Assembly: GCA_947567595.1 (NCBI GenBank)
Contig: CANOMQ010000041.1
Span: 1-36,641, forward strand
From: an uncultured Lachnospiraceae bacterium
GTDB taxonomy: Bacteria > Bacillota > Clostridia > Lachnospirales > Lachnospiraceae
DNA: 36,641 nucleotides
Direction of reading: 5' to 3'
A program made the translations under genes and the position numbers. This document shows, piece by piece, positions 16,769 through 25,363 of this stretch; position 1 is the first letter of the stretch; every line of letters starts with the position of its first letter. The notes below the pieces were generated by a model. It saw nothing but the letters and a program-made list of their open reading frames with translations. It made no database searches and was not told the origin of the DNA.

Positions 16769-18432
16769 GCTTGCGTCTCCCCCAAATGCATTGATTTTTC
16801 CTCCAGCATCTTCTCAAAATCCCCCCTGCAAATCGGGTGAGAATAGTGATACCCCTGCAGCAGTGTGGCATTCAGTGCCCCCACAATATCCGCAACCTTG
16901 CTATCCTCCACCCCTTCAATAATCGAATCATACCCCAGCCGCCTGCACATCTCCAGCAGACTGTCAACAATCACATAATCAATATCATGCCCCGGCTGCG
17001 CAAGCTCCCGGATAAACGAATGCTCCACCTTGATAAAATCCACCGGAAGCCATTTCAGCATCTCCATCGAGGCATACGCCGTCCCAAAATCGTCCAGCGC
17101 AATCTTAAAACCCTGTTCCCGCAGCCTGCCAAACATCGCCGCAAGCTCTTTTGGCGCCTCCACCTGACAACTCTCCGTAAGCTCGATAATAATATAGTTC
17201 GGATTGACCCCATACTTCTTTGCACAGGCAATCGTTCGTTCCTCAAATGTATCGTCCAAAAGCTGCTGATACGAAACATTAAAGCTCACCTGCAGCTCAC
17301 CATATCGCGCGCGCCATTCCGCCTGCTGCCTGATTGCATGCTCCATCACCCAGTAGCCCACCGCATTGATTTCACCGTAGTCCTCCAAAACCTTAATAAA
17401 TTCCATCGGATAGGAATCCTTAATCCGTTCCCCCTTCCAACGCAGAAGGCACTCACACCCCGCAATTGCACCAGTTGCCTGACTGATAAACGGCTGAAAA
17501 AACAGTTCAAATCCTTTGAAACCATCCTGAATGCACTGCTTTAAATCCTCCCGCAAAACCAATCCTCTCTCATGTATTTTTGCAATCTCCTCCGAGAAAA
17601 AGGTTAAACTTCCCCTCTGGTTGTTCTTTGCAAACTCCAACGAATGCTCCAGCTTATTAATCAGAACTTCCCGACTATCCGCATCCTTCGGAAACAACAC
17701 GCCGCCCGCCGATATGGAAACACCAACCTTGCGCCCGTCCTCCAGTTTCATAATATCCGTTTCCCTGCAAAGCTGCCCATAAAAGTCCGTCACCTCCTGC
17801 AAATCGGACGCAAACGCAACCACAAGAAATTCGTCGCCGCTAAACCGCAGCACTTTCCATTCAGGTTTGCATAATTCGGCTATTTTCCGTGAAAACTTAA
17901 TTAAAAGCTCGTCCCCGATGTTATACCCATAATTGCTAATCGTTTTGCGGAACCCGTCCATTCCAATCAGAAGCGCAATTCCGGGCTGTGCGGCAAAATC
18001 AAAATAATGCAGTTCCTGCGTTGTCAAAAGCCCGGTCAGCGTATCATATTTGCTCTGCCCGTCAATTCTTGTCATAAGCCCCGCAAAAATAATCGGATTG
18101 CCATACGCGTCCCGGATAACGCTGCCCTTACACTCCACCCACACATATTTGCCTTTGGCGTTGCGCGCCCGGTATTGGCAGTTATGGTACTTCTTTTCGC
18201 CGGAAAACACACCGTTAATATCATCTGTATAAGTCTTCAAATCATCGGGGTGAACATGCTTCCCCCATACACTCGCCGCGTCTTCCAAATACTCGCCCTC
18301 CAGCCCGAAATAATCCACGGCTGCCAAAGACCAGCGGGAAACATTCGTCTTCATATCGCACACATAAATATAAACATGATCCGACGCTGCACCAAATGCC
18401 TCAAACAACTCATTGTTAAAAATATCACTCAC
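16765..18432 (-). CDS. PAS-GGDEF-EAL cyclic-di-GMP signalling protein
   Basis: 555 residues, cytoplasmic, from GTG 18432 with AGAAGGTGA upstream. A PAS_3-like sensor domain covers about 10-125 (WGKHVHPDDLKTY, NPIIFAGLM). The GGDEF domain (about 130-290) carries SGDEF in place of GGDEF and lacks an RxxD inhibitory site, so cyclase activity is doubtful. The EAL domain (about 300-545) has ECLLRW at the EAL position but retains the expected metal and catalytic residues: N in SFNVSY, E in IIELTES, DD in ALDDFGTAY, K in FIKVEHSF, E in IIEGVED and Q in LLQGYHY. The likely role is a c-di-GMP phosphodiesterase regulated by PAS and GGDEF. It lies 35 bases downstream of a GGDEF gene fragment. Confidence 0.85.
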   Translation of the reverse strand: MSDIFNNELFEAFGAASDHVYIYVCDMKTNVSRWSLAAVDYFGLEGEYLEDAASVWGKHVHPDDLKTYTDDINGVFSGEKKYHNCQYRARNAKGKYVWVECKGSVIRDAYGNPIIFAGLMTRIDGQSKYDTLTGLLTTQELHYFDFAAQPGIALLIGMDGFRKTISNYGYNIGDELLIKFSRKIAELCKPEWKVLRFSGDEFLVVAFASDLQEVTDFYGQLCRETDIMKLEDGRKVGVSISAGGVLFPKDADSREVLINKLEHSLEFAKNNQRGSLTFFSEEIAKIHERGLVLREDLKQCIQDGFKGFELFFQPFISQATGAIAGCECLLRWKGERIKDSYPMEFIKVLEDYGEINAVGYWVMEHAIRQQAEWRARYGELQVSFNVSYQQLLDDTFEERTIACAKKYGVNPNYIIIELTESCQVEAPKELAAMFGRLREQGFKIALDDFGTAYASMEMLKWLPVDFIKVEHSFIRELAQPGHDIDYVIVDSLLEMCRRLGYDSIIEGVEDSKVADIVGALNATLLQGYHYSHPICRGDFEKMLEEKSMHLGETQA

Positions 18433-18467
18433 AATATCACCTTCTCGTATTTCTCATAAATCCAATC

Positions 18468-18980
18468 TTAATCCAATCTAACTACTTGGTTTTTTCCGGC
18501 AGCTTTTGCCATGTAAAGCGCCTTGTCCACCCTGTTATAAAGCGTATCGGCAGTTTCCTCCTTTGCCTGCGTAACGCCAATGCTGACCGTCTGACACCCC
18601 GCAGTTTCATAGGAAACCGACGCAAACGCCACACGGATTTTCTCCGCCAAAGCAACCGCGTCCTCCGCAGTGCTGTCCGACAGTAAAATCATAAATTCCT
18701 CGCCGCCCCAACGCCCAAGAAAGCAGGAAGGTACCTCTGCCGCCGTATCCCTCAGAACATCGGACAACGCCTGAATAACATGGTCTCCTTCCTTGTGCCC
18801 ATAAATATCGTTCACTCTTTTAAAGTTATCAATATCCAGCATAATCAAGGAAATATTGTTGCAGACGCCCTGACTTTTCCGCTTATCCAGCGCACTGCGA
18901 ATTCTCCGCTCAATTTCTGCACGATTATAAAGCCGTGTCAGCCCGTCCGTGACAGAGCTTAAGGCAAGCCTCATGTTCAC
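18468..18980 (-). CDS. GGDEF diguanylate cyclase domain, C-terminal piece of a broken FIST-GGDEF gene
   Basis: 170 residues forming a nearly complete GGDEF domain: TDGLTRLYNRAEIERR, MLDIDNFKRVNDIYGHKEGD, and an intact active-site motif RWGGEEF, ending DKALYMAKAAGKNQVV. All residues for cyclic-di-GMP synthesis from GTP appear present, without an RxxD inhibitory site. The GTG start overlaps the previous stop by four bases (GTGA), so it could still be translated by coupling. It is in another frame from the FIST fragment upstream. In intact relatives, as I recall them, both belong to one protein, so this is probably a frameshift product. Confidence 0.75.
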   Translation of the reverse strand: MNMRLALSSVTDGLTRLYNRAEIERRIRSALDKRKSQGVCNNISLIMLDIDNFKRVNDIYGHKEGDHVIQALSDVLRDTAAEVPSCFLGRWGGEEFMILLSDSTAEDAVALAEKIRVAFASVSYETAGCQTVSIGVTQAKEETADTLYNRVDKALYMAKAAGKNQVVRLD

Positions 18981-19342
18981 TCCAGCTCCGCAGTGGACGC
19001 CTCAATAAACGAAACAAACCGTCTGATAATCGGAATTTTTTCATTATTATCCTTGCCAATCTGCGCACTCGCAATATTCACTTTCCTTCCATCCTTTGGC
19101 GGTTCCCCCTCACGCATGGCAACAATCACAAGCGTCCTTCTCGCCGCGCAGGAAAACGTCTGTATCACCTGCGGGCAAAAATCCGCAATCCTCTGCCCGT
19201 CCTCCCGGATACTCGCAAGAATGGTTTCGGGGTCTCCATACGCAAGCCGGACAAACGCGTCCTCCTGTATATCGGAAGGCATCACAAGGGACTCGTCGTC
19301 ATTTGCCGCCAGCGGGCACCGCAGAATGTCAATATCCGCCAA
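18977..19342 (-). pseudogene. FIST C-terminal fragment of the broken FIST-GGDEF gene
   Basis: 121 residues from a TTG codon: DIDILRCPLAANDDESLVM, AFVRLAYGDPETILASIRED, IQTFSCAARRT, then LVIVAMREGEPP and an ending FVSFIEASTAELE. In full-length FIST-GGDEF proteins of Clostridia as I remember them, about a hundred residues precede the DIDILR-like segment after the VFGG motif. A further roughly 40 residues separate CAARRT from VAMREGEP. Both stretches are missing here. It overlaps the upstream fragment by 14 bases and the downstream GGDEF piece by four, in different frames. Confidence 0.6.
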
Positions 19343-19808
19343 ATACCTGAATGCCCTTTGGCAGACTGCTCATTTCCCTGCAAAACTCCATCATGGACAA
19401 ATCCATAATCGTGGCATAAAGCTCCACCGCCTGTACCCACGGATTTTCCTCGCAGCACTTTTTCAGCTCCGCCACGTCCTGCACCACGTTTTCCTCCAAA
19501 AACGGAAACTGCAAAATCTTCGCCTGCGTCGTCTCACACTCAAAAACGGTGCAGGTCAGAACAATTTTGGCATCTGACAATGCCCCGTCCACGATATTGG
19601 CATTCGTTGTACAGCCCAGATACAACGCCTCCGGCATCTCACGCTCCAAGCAGTCGCAGATATGGCGAATATGCCCGAAATCCATATCCTGCGAGTAAAT
19701 TCTGAATATTGTAACATATGCCGGATGGGAAGCGCGCCACTGCTTAATTTCCTCCAGATTTGCAAGAAATCCTTTGTCATTCTCGTAAAGAATTTGAAAT
19801 TGTTTCAT
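19329..19808 (-). pseudogene. FIST N-terminal fragment of the broken FIST-GGDEF gene
   Basis: About 159 residues from ATG 19808, which has GGAG seven bases upstream; an in-frame ATG at 19838 lacks a ribosome site. The sequence MKQFQILYENDKGF, ALYLGCTTNANIVDGALSDA and CREMSSLPKGIQVFGG fits a FIST_N sensory domain, which in other bacteria is proposed to bind small ligands such as amino acids and pass the signal to an output domain. The frame stops right after VFGGY, where relatives continue. With the two downstream frames this makes one decayed sensory diguanylate cyclase. Confidence 0.6.
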
Positions 19809-19905
19809 GTCGTTCTCCTTTTCATTTGTTCGCAACATTTTTCACAATATTTTTTAATTATTATACTTGATTTTTGGCATTTTGACAATGCTGGCAGAGG
19901 GAAGT

Positions 19906-20463
19906 TTATTGAATGATAAACTCCCTTGTTTTTTGCATGACGTCCTTTAAGGTATCAATGTCTTTCAATGGCTCGCCGCATTCTAGGGAATGGTTGCAGC
20001 CCCCATATACCGTCAGCGGGATATGGTTCGCGGCGGAAAGCCGGATAATCTCATCAACGCTGCTCCACGCGTCCGCAGTACCGATAAAGCCGATTGCATT
20101 CCTTGGCGGAGCCAAAAACGTCTGGGCTAACGGCGTGTATAGAATTTGTCTTGCAGTTGTCAATCCATGCTTCGCCGCATAGGATGCCGCAATGATTGTT
20201 CCAATGCTTTTTGAGATAAAAAGAACGTCATCATATTCCGACCATACAATGTCCGCAAGGATATTCTCCGCCTGCGAAAAAAGCGCTTCATATGCCTCCT
20301 TCATCTTTTCCGCATTGCCGCGGATATTCGGGGCGCTGTAGGTGTAATTGACGGTTTTGGAATTTTCGTATCCAAGCTTGCCTGCAATGCTCCTGCTATA
20401 ATATAGAAGCGGTTTGTCACAGTGGTATCCGAGTCCCGGAAAATAAACAGCTATTTTTGACAT
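19906..20463 (-). CDS. Small alpha/beta-hydrolase-fold protein
   Basis: 185 residues, cytoplasmic, from ATG 20463 with AAAGGAACC upstream. The opening strand and oxyanion region MSKIAVYFPGLGYH, the nucleophile elbow FISKSIGT (Ser flanked by Lys and Ile, a relaxed GxSxG) and the C-terminal GGCNHSLE His identify an alpha/beta hydrolase with a Ser...His pair; D108-like acidic residues could complete the triad. It is probably an esterase or acyl hydrolase of unknown substrate. It stands alone, with 67 bases to the FIST fragment and 196 bases to the next start on the other strand. Confidence 0.7.
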   Translation of the reverse strand: MSKIAVYFPGLGYHCDKPLLYYSRSIAGKLGYENSKTVNYTYSAPNIRGNAEKMKEAYEALFSQAENILADIVWSEYDDVLFISKSIGTIIAASYAAKHGLTTARQILYTPLAQTFLAPPRNAIGFIGTADAWSSVDEIIRLSAANHIPLTVYGGCNHSLECGEPLKDIDTLKDVMQKTREFIIQ

Positions 20464-20659
20464 AATGGTTCCTTTCTATTTTGCATATTTTGATGATATA
20501 TAGCTATTTTATGTTATTTTGAAGTCGTTCGCAAGAAATTATTTGGGATAAATGCGCAATGGTGCTTTTATATTTTTAAGAAATCATATATAATATATCT
20601 TAGGTAATTTATTGACTATAATAAGTTGCACACATTGCTTTGGAAAGGGGTATATATCA

Positions 20660-20920
20660 ATGGATACTATCGTAAAAATATTTAATAAAGCGCTCGATGA
20701 AATCCGTTTCAGAAGAAAGCTGAAAAAAATGGACAATATGTGGTATTTTATGGGGGGAAGCTGCTTTGGAATGTTTCCGCCTTCCTTTTACTATACGCAC
20801 ACGAAGGAAGAAATAGAGCGGATTACGGCAGAAAAAGTGGACGAGCTTCAGAAGATGATCGATAACAGGAAGAAACCAAAAGCCTGCACGCACACGTCTT
20901 CATGCAATACGTTCCGGTGA
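20660..20920 (+). CDS. Small hypothetical protein
   Basis: 86 residues from ATG 20660, chosen because GGAAAGGGG lies just upstream; an in-frame ATG at 20612 lacks one. It is basic and aromatic (IRFRRKLKKMDNMWYFMGGS, FPPSFYYTHTKEEIERIT) with a C-terminal helix and Cys/His/Thr-rich tail. I do not recognise the family. No membrane helix or signal peptide is present. Confidence 0.5.
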   Translation: MDTIVKIFNKALDEIRFRRKLKKMDNMWYFMGGSCFGMFPPSFYYTHTKEEIERITAEKVDELQKMIDNRKKPKACTHTSSCNTFR

Positions 20921-21236
20921 TGGTTTGGAATACTCCTCCTATGCCCGAAATCCAGCTTTTGATAGTAAATACACCCAACATAGGAGGATTTCGCGGATAC
21001 CCTCACCGCTATTAGCGCCCTGTTTTTCCCGGCATAGTACCATCTAACTGCCGCACTCACGAAAAACGACAGCCATCATCGAATAATGCTGCCAAGTGTC
21101 TGTTGCAAATTTTTATGCCGCTATCTGATTATGTGCAAGTCATGGTAGAAATAGCGATTAAAGAGGGGTTTTCGGAAATGATGTAAAAAGAACTGTAAAA
21201 TGTGATGATTATTACATGCTATAAAGACTTTTGTTT
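20921..21236. other. 316-base gap with an inverted repeat and a possible gene tail
   Basis: An inverted repeat CCTCCTATG ... CATAGGAGG flanks about 35 bases near 20935-20988. Further right, the plus strand is open from a TAG near 21014 to a TAA at about 21186. This stretch encodes a protein-like tail ending in QIFMPLSDYVQVMVEIAIKE and then a few more residues. It has no start with a ribosome site and may be a remnant of a lost gene. No family recognised. Confidence 0.35.
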
Positions 21237-21452
21237 TCACTTCTTGTATTCAAGCAGGTCTGATATGGAACAATCCAGTGTGTCACATATTCTAACCAGT
21301 ACGTCAACATCAAGCCTTGTGATTGTATTATTGATATAGCCGTTCAGCTGTGACCGTTGCAATTCTGCCCTTTGGCAAAACTTGTTTTTGCTTAACCCCG
21401 CGTTCTCAATCAACTCCTTCAAATGAATAACAATTATCCCACGTTTCTGCAG
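21237..21452 (-). CDS. Short XRE-type helix-turn-helix regulator
   Basis: About 71 residues. The core GLSKNKFCQRAELQRSQLNG followed by YINNTITRLDVDVLVRIC and CSISDLLEY is a minimal Cro/C1-type HTH of the HTH_26 kind. The nearest standard start, TTG 21422, has no ribosome site. A strong AAAAGGAGG at 21461-21470 sits nine bases before an in-frame CTG at 21452, and family members usually carry the extra IIVIHLKEL segment, so the longer form with a CTG start is preferred. It probably represses a nearby gene; it lies next to the recombinase gene on the opposite strand. Confidence 0.65.
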   Translation of the reverse strand: MQKRGIIVIHLKELIENAGLSKNKFCQRAELQRSQLNGYINNTITRLDVDVLVRICDTLDCSISDLLEYKK

Positions 21453-21784
21453 GCAGGCACACCTCCTTTTGTATAATACGTTTATTTTACCCCATTTGGA
21501 AATAAAAAATCAGTTATAAAATGCTATTAATAATTAATTATGGGTAAGAAGTTATACAATGTGATGTGAAAATTCTGCGTTTATTCATCACAATCCTTAT
21601 ATTTTCCGGCTTGTATTTCATGTTTTCCAGTTTTGACATTCTTTTCGTTTCATCGTAACTCTTATTAATAACAAAAGACAATGGCTTTTGAGATAAAATT
21701 CATCATACACGATTTAATAGGTGCATTTTTGCATGAACTAATGTACGATATATCTTAAAATACAAACGATAGGAGAATTTTAAG
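21453..21784. other. 332-base divergent spacer between XRE regulator and recombinase
   Basis: AT-rich with no gene. It contains an inverted repeat TGTGATG (21560-21566) and CATCACA (21586-21592), a possible operator, and a TATTAT-type -10 for the XRE gene just upstream of its ribosome site. I see no convincing promoter for the recombinase and no attachment-site-like repeat. Confidence 0.4.
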
Positions 21785-22705
21785 ATGAATGATTTACAAA
21801 GACACATAACGGATTATTTGGAATACTGCCAAATGCAGAAAAGGCTGGATGTAAAGACACTGAGGGCATATCAGATTGATTTGACACAATTTCTTAATCA
21901 CGCGCAGCAGACGGATATTTTAGAAATTACGCCTAAACTTTTGGAAAGCTACATTTCAGGGCTTCACCAAAAATACAAGCCCAAGACGGTAAAGCGGAAA
22001 ATAGCTTCCTTAAAGGCGTTATTTCATTATTTTGAATACCGGGAAATCATTGATCGAAATCCTTTCAGCAAAATACAAGTAAAGTTCCGTGAACCTGTTC
22101 TTCTGCCCAAAACCATTCCGCTCTATACGGTTGAAGCCTTTTTGTGTACGATATATAAGCAGTTGTCGGATGCCAAAACGGTTTATCAAAAAAGGAACGC
22201 TTTAAGGGATGCAGCCATAATTGAACTGCTCTTTGCGACCGGAATACGGATTTCGGAACTTTGTGCCTTGCACGCCGAAAATGTCAATCTATACGACAGA
22301 ACTGTCTTGATTTATGGCAAGGGTTCTAAGGAACGAAAGGTGCAGATTGGAAATGATGATGTTGCGAATATATTAGAAAAATATCAAAATGATTTCCAAA
22401 TGGAAATACAAAACAGCGGGCATTTCTTCGTAAATCAGAATGGCAGGGAGATATCAGACCAGTCTGTCCGCAGGATGATAAACAGATATGCTTCGCTTGC
22501 TGCAATTGATCTGCATATCACACCACACATGTTTCGTCATACCTTTGCCACAAGTTTACTGGAAGCTGATGTTGACATTCGGTATATTCAGGAAATATTA
22601 GGACACAGTTCTATTAATATTACGGAAATTTATACACATGTTGCCATGTCAAAACAGAGAGATATCCTTACTACTAAACATCCAAGGAAGAATTTCCATA
22701 TTTAA
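21785..22705 (+). CDS. XerC/XerD-like tyrosine recombinase
   Basis: 306 residues. The N-terminal SAM-like core-binding domain spans about 1-95 (TLRAYQIDLTQFLNH), and the catalytic domain spans about 105-300. Catalytic residues are in place: Arg in ATGIRISELCALH, Lys in YGKGSKERKVQIG, His-x-x-Arg in TPHMFRHTFATSLL, His in ILGHSSINIT and nucleophile Tyr in EIYTHVA. The length and HSSINIT end fit the XerC/D group, used for dimer resolution or for moving small elements. ATAGGAG lies eight bases before the ATG. A tiny XRE regulator is divergent and two terminators follow. No attachment sites or cargo are obvious, so it may be a lone or remnant mobile-element integrase. Confidence 0.85.
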   Translation: MNDLQRHITDYLEYCQMQKRLDVKTLRAYQIDLTQFLNHAQQTDILEITPKLLESYISGLHQKYKPKTVKRKIASLKALFHYFEYREIIDRNPFSKIQVKFREPVLLPKTIPLYTVEAFLCTIYKQLSDAKTVYQKRNALRDAAIIELLFATGIRISELCALHAENVNLYDRTVLIYGKGSKERKVQIGNDDVANILEKYQNDFQMEIQNSGHFFVNQNGREISDQSVRRMINRYASLAAIDLHITPHMFRHTFATSLLEADVDIRYIQEILGHSSINITEIYTHVAMSKQRDILTTKHPRKNFHI

Positions 22706-22713
22706 GGGTAAAG

Positions 22714-22757
22714 GCATCAGTCTAAATGAGGGGAAGCTTGTATAGACTGGTGCTTTT
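22714..22757 (+). terminator. Terminator 1 after the recombinase
   Basis: GCATCAGTCTA (22714-22724) pairs with TAGACTGGTGC (22743-22753) with one G-U pair, followed by TTTT. Confidence 0.7.
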
Positions 22758-22759
22758 CC

Positions 22760-22799
22760 TGACTGATAATACGGGATTATCAGTCATTTAATTTTATTT
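22760..22799. terminator. Terminator 2, possibly bidirectional
   Basis: A perfect 11-base stem, TGACTGATAAT (22760-22770) and ATTATCAGTCA (22776-22786), has a five-base loop and is followed by a T-rich stretch on the plus strand. It separates the recombinase from the end of the injection-system island. Confidence 0.65.
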
Positions 22800-22924
22800 C
22801 CCCATTTAACTAATAATAAACACGTATCTAGAAACAGAATATCATATTTCAAACTAAAAGTCACTGTTTTAAAAAAATTTTATTGTAAAATTTTCAAAGC
22901 AATCATTTTCAGGTCTTAATATTC

Positions 22925-23377
22925 TCACTCATCAGGAATCAATCCCATCCCCGTCACACCGCGTTCCAGCAGGCTCTCTGCCAGTTCCTCACATATTTTT
23001 ATCCCATCCCCGTCACGCTGCTTTATCCGGTACATTGCTTCTTTTCCTCCGCCTGAATCTTCTGCAAGGACAGGGCAGTAATAAGACACATTCTCTTCCT
23101 TTGCGGCATCAAATAACGCCAAAAAGAAAAACGGCATCCGGCTGTCATATAGCCGGATTACTTCCATAGCCTCTTCCGATACCATGAGAACCGGCGAAGT
23201 CATGACGTCCGGATAGAAAACATCCATGCCGGAACGCATTTCCAGCATCAGCGGTGACGGAATTTTTTTGTAATCCTTTCGGTTCACATTCCTCACGTCC
23301 AGTTTTCCGTACCAGTTCACAATCTGCGGTATCGGATTCCCTTCTTGGGAAACAAGTGTCAGATATTTTCCATACAT
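22925..23377 (-). CDS. Imm11/DUF1629-like protein (second copy), injection-system associated
   Basis: 150 residues. PDVMTSPVLMVSEEAMEVI and ELAESLLERGVTGMGLIPDE follow the pattern of the Imm11 (MXAN_0049-type) family: a Pro-x-hydrophobic VS..., a central strand, and a C-terminal ESxLxRGxxGhxL. It is related in layout to the protein at 31683-32213. It overlaps the helical protein upstream by 19 bases, so it is coupled. Family members are annotated as immunity proteins, but here the same helical/Imm11-like pair recurs without an adjacent toxin of matching type. An adaptor or loading role is therefore equally possible. It is the last gene of the island. Confidence 0.6.
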   Translation of the reverse strand: MYGKYLTLVSQEGNPIPQIVNWYGKLDVRNVNRKDYKKIPSPLMLEMRSGMDVFYPDVMTSPVLMVSEEAMEVIRLYDSRMPFFFLALFDAAKEENVSYYCPVLAEDSGGGKEAMYRIKQRDGDGIKICEELAESLLERGVTGMGLIPDE

Positions 23378-23931
23378 ACCAGTTTTTCAGCCTCCCCTCT
23401 CCATCTCCCAAAAAAGAAATAAAAGTCCTCTGTCTTATTCAGCATCCTGTATTCCCTGCCCTCCCTGACTTCCTCCAGCATATCCCCGCACAAAACCTTT
23501 AACGCCGCATAATAATACTGTGCATACCAAAAACGGACAGCTTCTTCTTCATACGGATATATTCTGGGAAACTCTTTTCTAAGCTTATCCATTATTTCTG
23601 TCATGTCCTGCTCATATTGACCGAAAAATCCAGGCAGAGTCCACGCTTTCTCCAGCCGTTTCTCATCCATGTAAAGCGCTCTTCCGTATAGCGTGAGCCG
23701 GATTTCCGCCGAACGCATCAGGATACTGCTGTGCAGATAACAGATGCCAAGGGCTGCCGCCTCCTCCTGCGTCTGTTTTCCCCACGCTTCCATCAGTTCT
23801 GCAAATACCTGCCGGACTGCCTGCCTCTTCTCTTCCTTTTGGTATTCCGTTTCCAACATTCTGATGCTGGAGGTAAATATTGTCTCCCCTAATTTTTCAG
23901 CAGCAGCCATAAACCCGTTCCTGTTTTTCAA
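23359..23931 (-). CDS. Helical island-associated protein (first of two paralogues)
   Basis: 190 residues, almost wholly alpha-helical by composition, with no signal or membrane segment. Its middle (LHSSILMRSAEIRLTLYGRA, FFGQYEQDMTEIMDKL, RFWYAQYYYAALKV) aligns by eye with the protein at 32185-32832 (LLSYGLFMDRLEMRVDA, KYLDDLEFLYKK, KYAEFYFSIIYRI). It lies 34 bases after a VgrG gene and overlaps an Imm11-like gene, as its paralogue does. No family recognised. The conserved pairing suggests a chaperone or adaptor for loading effectors onto the spike. Confidence 0.6.
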   Translation of the reverse strand: MKNRNGFMAAAEKLGETIFTSSIRMLETEYQKEEKRQAVRQVFAELMEAWGKQTQEEAAALGICYLHSSILMRSAEIRLTLYGRALYMDEKRLEKAWTLPGFFGQYEQDMTEIMDKLRKEFPRIYPYEEEAVRFWYAQYYYAALKVLCGDMLEEVREGREYRMLNKTEDFYFFFGRWRGEAEKLVCMENI

Positions 23932-23965
23932 TCCGCTACCTCCCCGGTGCTTATTTACAGACTTA

Positions 23966-25363
23966 TTATTGTATCTTCAAATTTCCGCCGACAAATGAAA
24001 TCTCATCATCAAGCTGAATGCTTGTTCCCTTTTGTCTGAAATTCACAAAAGAATCGCCTGAAACAATCAGTGAACCTGTATCGCTGGAAATTGTCAGGTC
24101 TTCTGCCGCCTCCAGCATAACGGAATGTTCACTGACAATATGAATCCCTTCCTTATCCGTCAGTTCTATTCTTGTCCCTTTATTGTTGGTAATCACAATG
24201 GAATCCGGGGTAAAGCGCACTTCCTTTTGATATTTGCTCTTAAATACTTTATGTGAAGGATTTTTCCGATCCGCGCTGTTTGTGTCCATATGCACGGAGC
24301 TGACCACAAATGCATCCCGTTCCTCCTTCTGCGGTATTGAAAGACGCACCGCATCTCCCGGCTCAGGCATACAGTACCACCCCGTACCATCAGGCGTGGA
24401 ATATACCGTGGCATACGGATACTCAACATTGTTATCCTGTTTAGCATTTTCATCATCCACAATTGACACCTGTACTTTATCCTCCCTTACCTTGGTGACT
24501 TTTGCAGACAGCGCACAGCCGGCAATATCCTCATTATAGCATTCCGGCACTTCAATTCCCTTTTCCCTTTTCAGGCAGCAGCAATGGAGCAGTTCGCCGC
24601 CCTCATATCTGCTCTTTATTTTATATATGTAATAGTTCTTTCCGTACAATGACGTGTAATCCCCTATTCTGTGAGACTCTCTGCATTGAATTATGTACTC
24701 CATACAGTCCGCCTCTGATACCGCCATATTTTGACCTGTTTTATTCCTAAATGCACTTAAATCTTTTCGCATGGAATATCTGCTTCCCTCAGGAATTTCA
24801 AACGGTTCCCCCTGCGGCATGGAATAATAAATTCTTACTCCCTTCCTTTGGGAATCCGGCACCAGAAACTGATGGCTCCTGCTTGCAAGCCGCTTCAGGA
24901 ATGTCCAGTCCGTTTCCGCATACTGTAAAACCAGTTCTCCTGTCATTTTCCCGTACGGTTTGGAAAATGACACGGCGGCATCTGCGTAGCCCTTCATTAT
25001 CTCTTTGAAAATCTCTTCGTATGTCACGGACATATTCTGATAGGAACGAAGATGCGTTTTTTCATCCATAAGGCAGCTGCCTGTCATAAGCTCCAGTGTC
25101 AGTTTCCTTTGGTCATTGATTTTTGATATGGAAAAATCCGTCACAATCCCGATAAACAGTATCCGTATTTCTCCGTTCTTCCCGACAGCCTGTACCGACT
25201 CCCACACGTTTCCTGTCAAAAGCCCCAAATATTCTTCTTCCTGCTCGTCCGTAATATGACCGGAAAGAACCGCCCTGCCATGTCGGTTGACCTCCTCCTC
25301 TATCCGCAGCTCCAAAAGATCCAAAAATACCACAGGTCCTGTCTTAATATTATATTCTCTCAT
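23966..25363 (-). CDS. VgrG/Pvc8-family spike protein 1 (gpD-like)
   Basis: 465 residues from ATG 25363 with AAAGGAGGA upstream, overlapping the preceding gene by about 14 bases. The N-terminal gpD/gp27-like half contains LQYAETDWTFLKRLASRSHQ, the usual family motif. A gp5-like OB region follows (YATVYSTPDGTGWYCMPEPG, DAVRLSIPQ), then a repetitive beta-rich C-terminus (TPDSIVITNNKGTRIEL, ...SFVGGNLKIQ). Such trimers form the puncturing tip of contractile injection systems and carry effectors or PAAR proteins. Its C-terminal half is closely similar to the VgrG at 35206-36612. It is followed by helical and Imm11-like genes. Confidence 0.85.
   Translation of the reverse strand: MREYNIKTGPVVFLDLLELRIEEEVNRHGRAVLSGHITDEQEEEYLGLLTGNVWESVQAVGKNGEIRILFIGIVTDFSISKINDQRKLTLELMTGSCLMDEKTHLRSYQNMSVTYEEIFKEIMKGYADAAVSFSKPYGKMTGELVLQYAETDWTFLKRLASRSHQFLVPDSQRKGVRIYYSMPQGEPFEIPEGSRYSMRKDLSAFRNKTGQNMAVSEADCMEYIIQCRESHRIGDYTSLYGKNYYIYKIKSRYEGGELLHCCCLKREKGIEVPECYNEDIAGCALSAKVTKVREDKVQVSIVDDENAKQDNNVEYPYATVYSTPDGTGWYCMPEPGDAVRLSIPQKEERDAFVVSSVHMDTNSADRKNPSHKVFKSKYQKEVRFTPDSIVITNNKGTRIELTDKEGIHIVSEHSVMLEAAEDLTISSDTGSLIVSGDSFVNFRQKGTSIQLDDEISFVGGNLKIQ

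Noticed and set aside
20848-21060. Minus-strand 70-residue frame
   Set aside because: It overlaps the small plus-strand gene, lacks a ribosome site, and no family is recognised.
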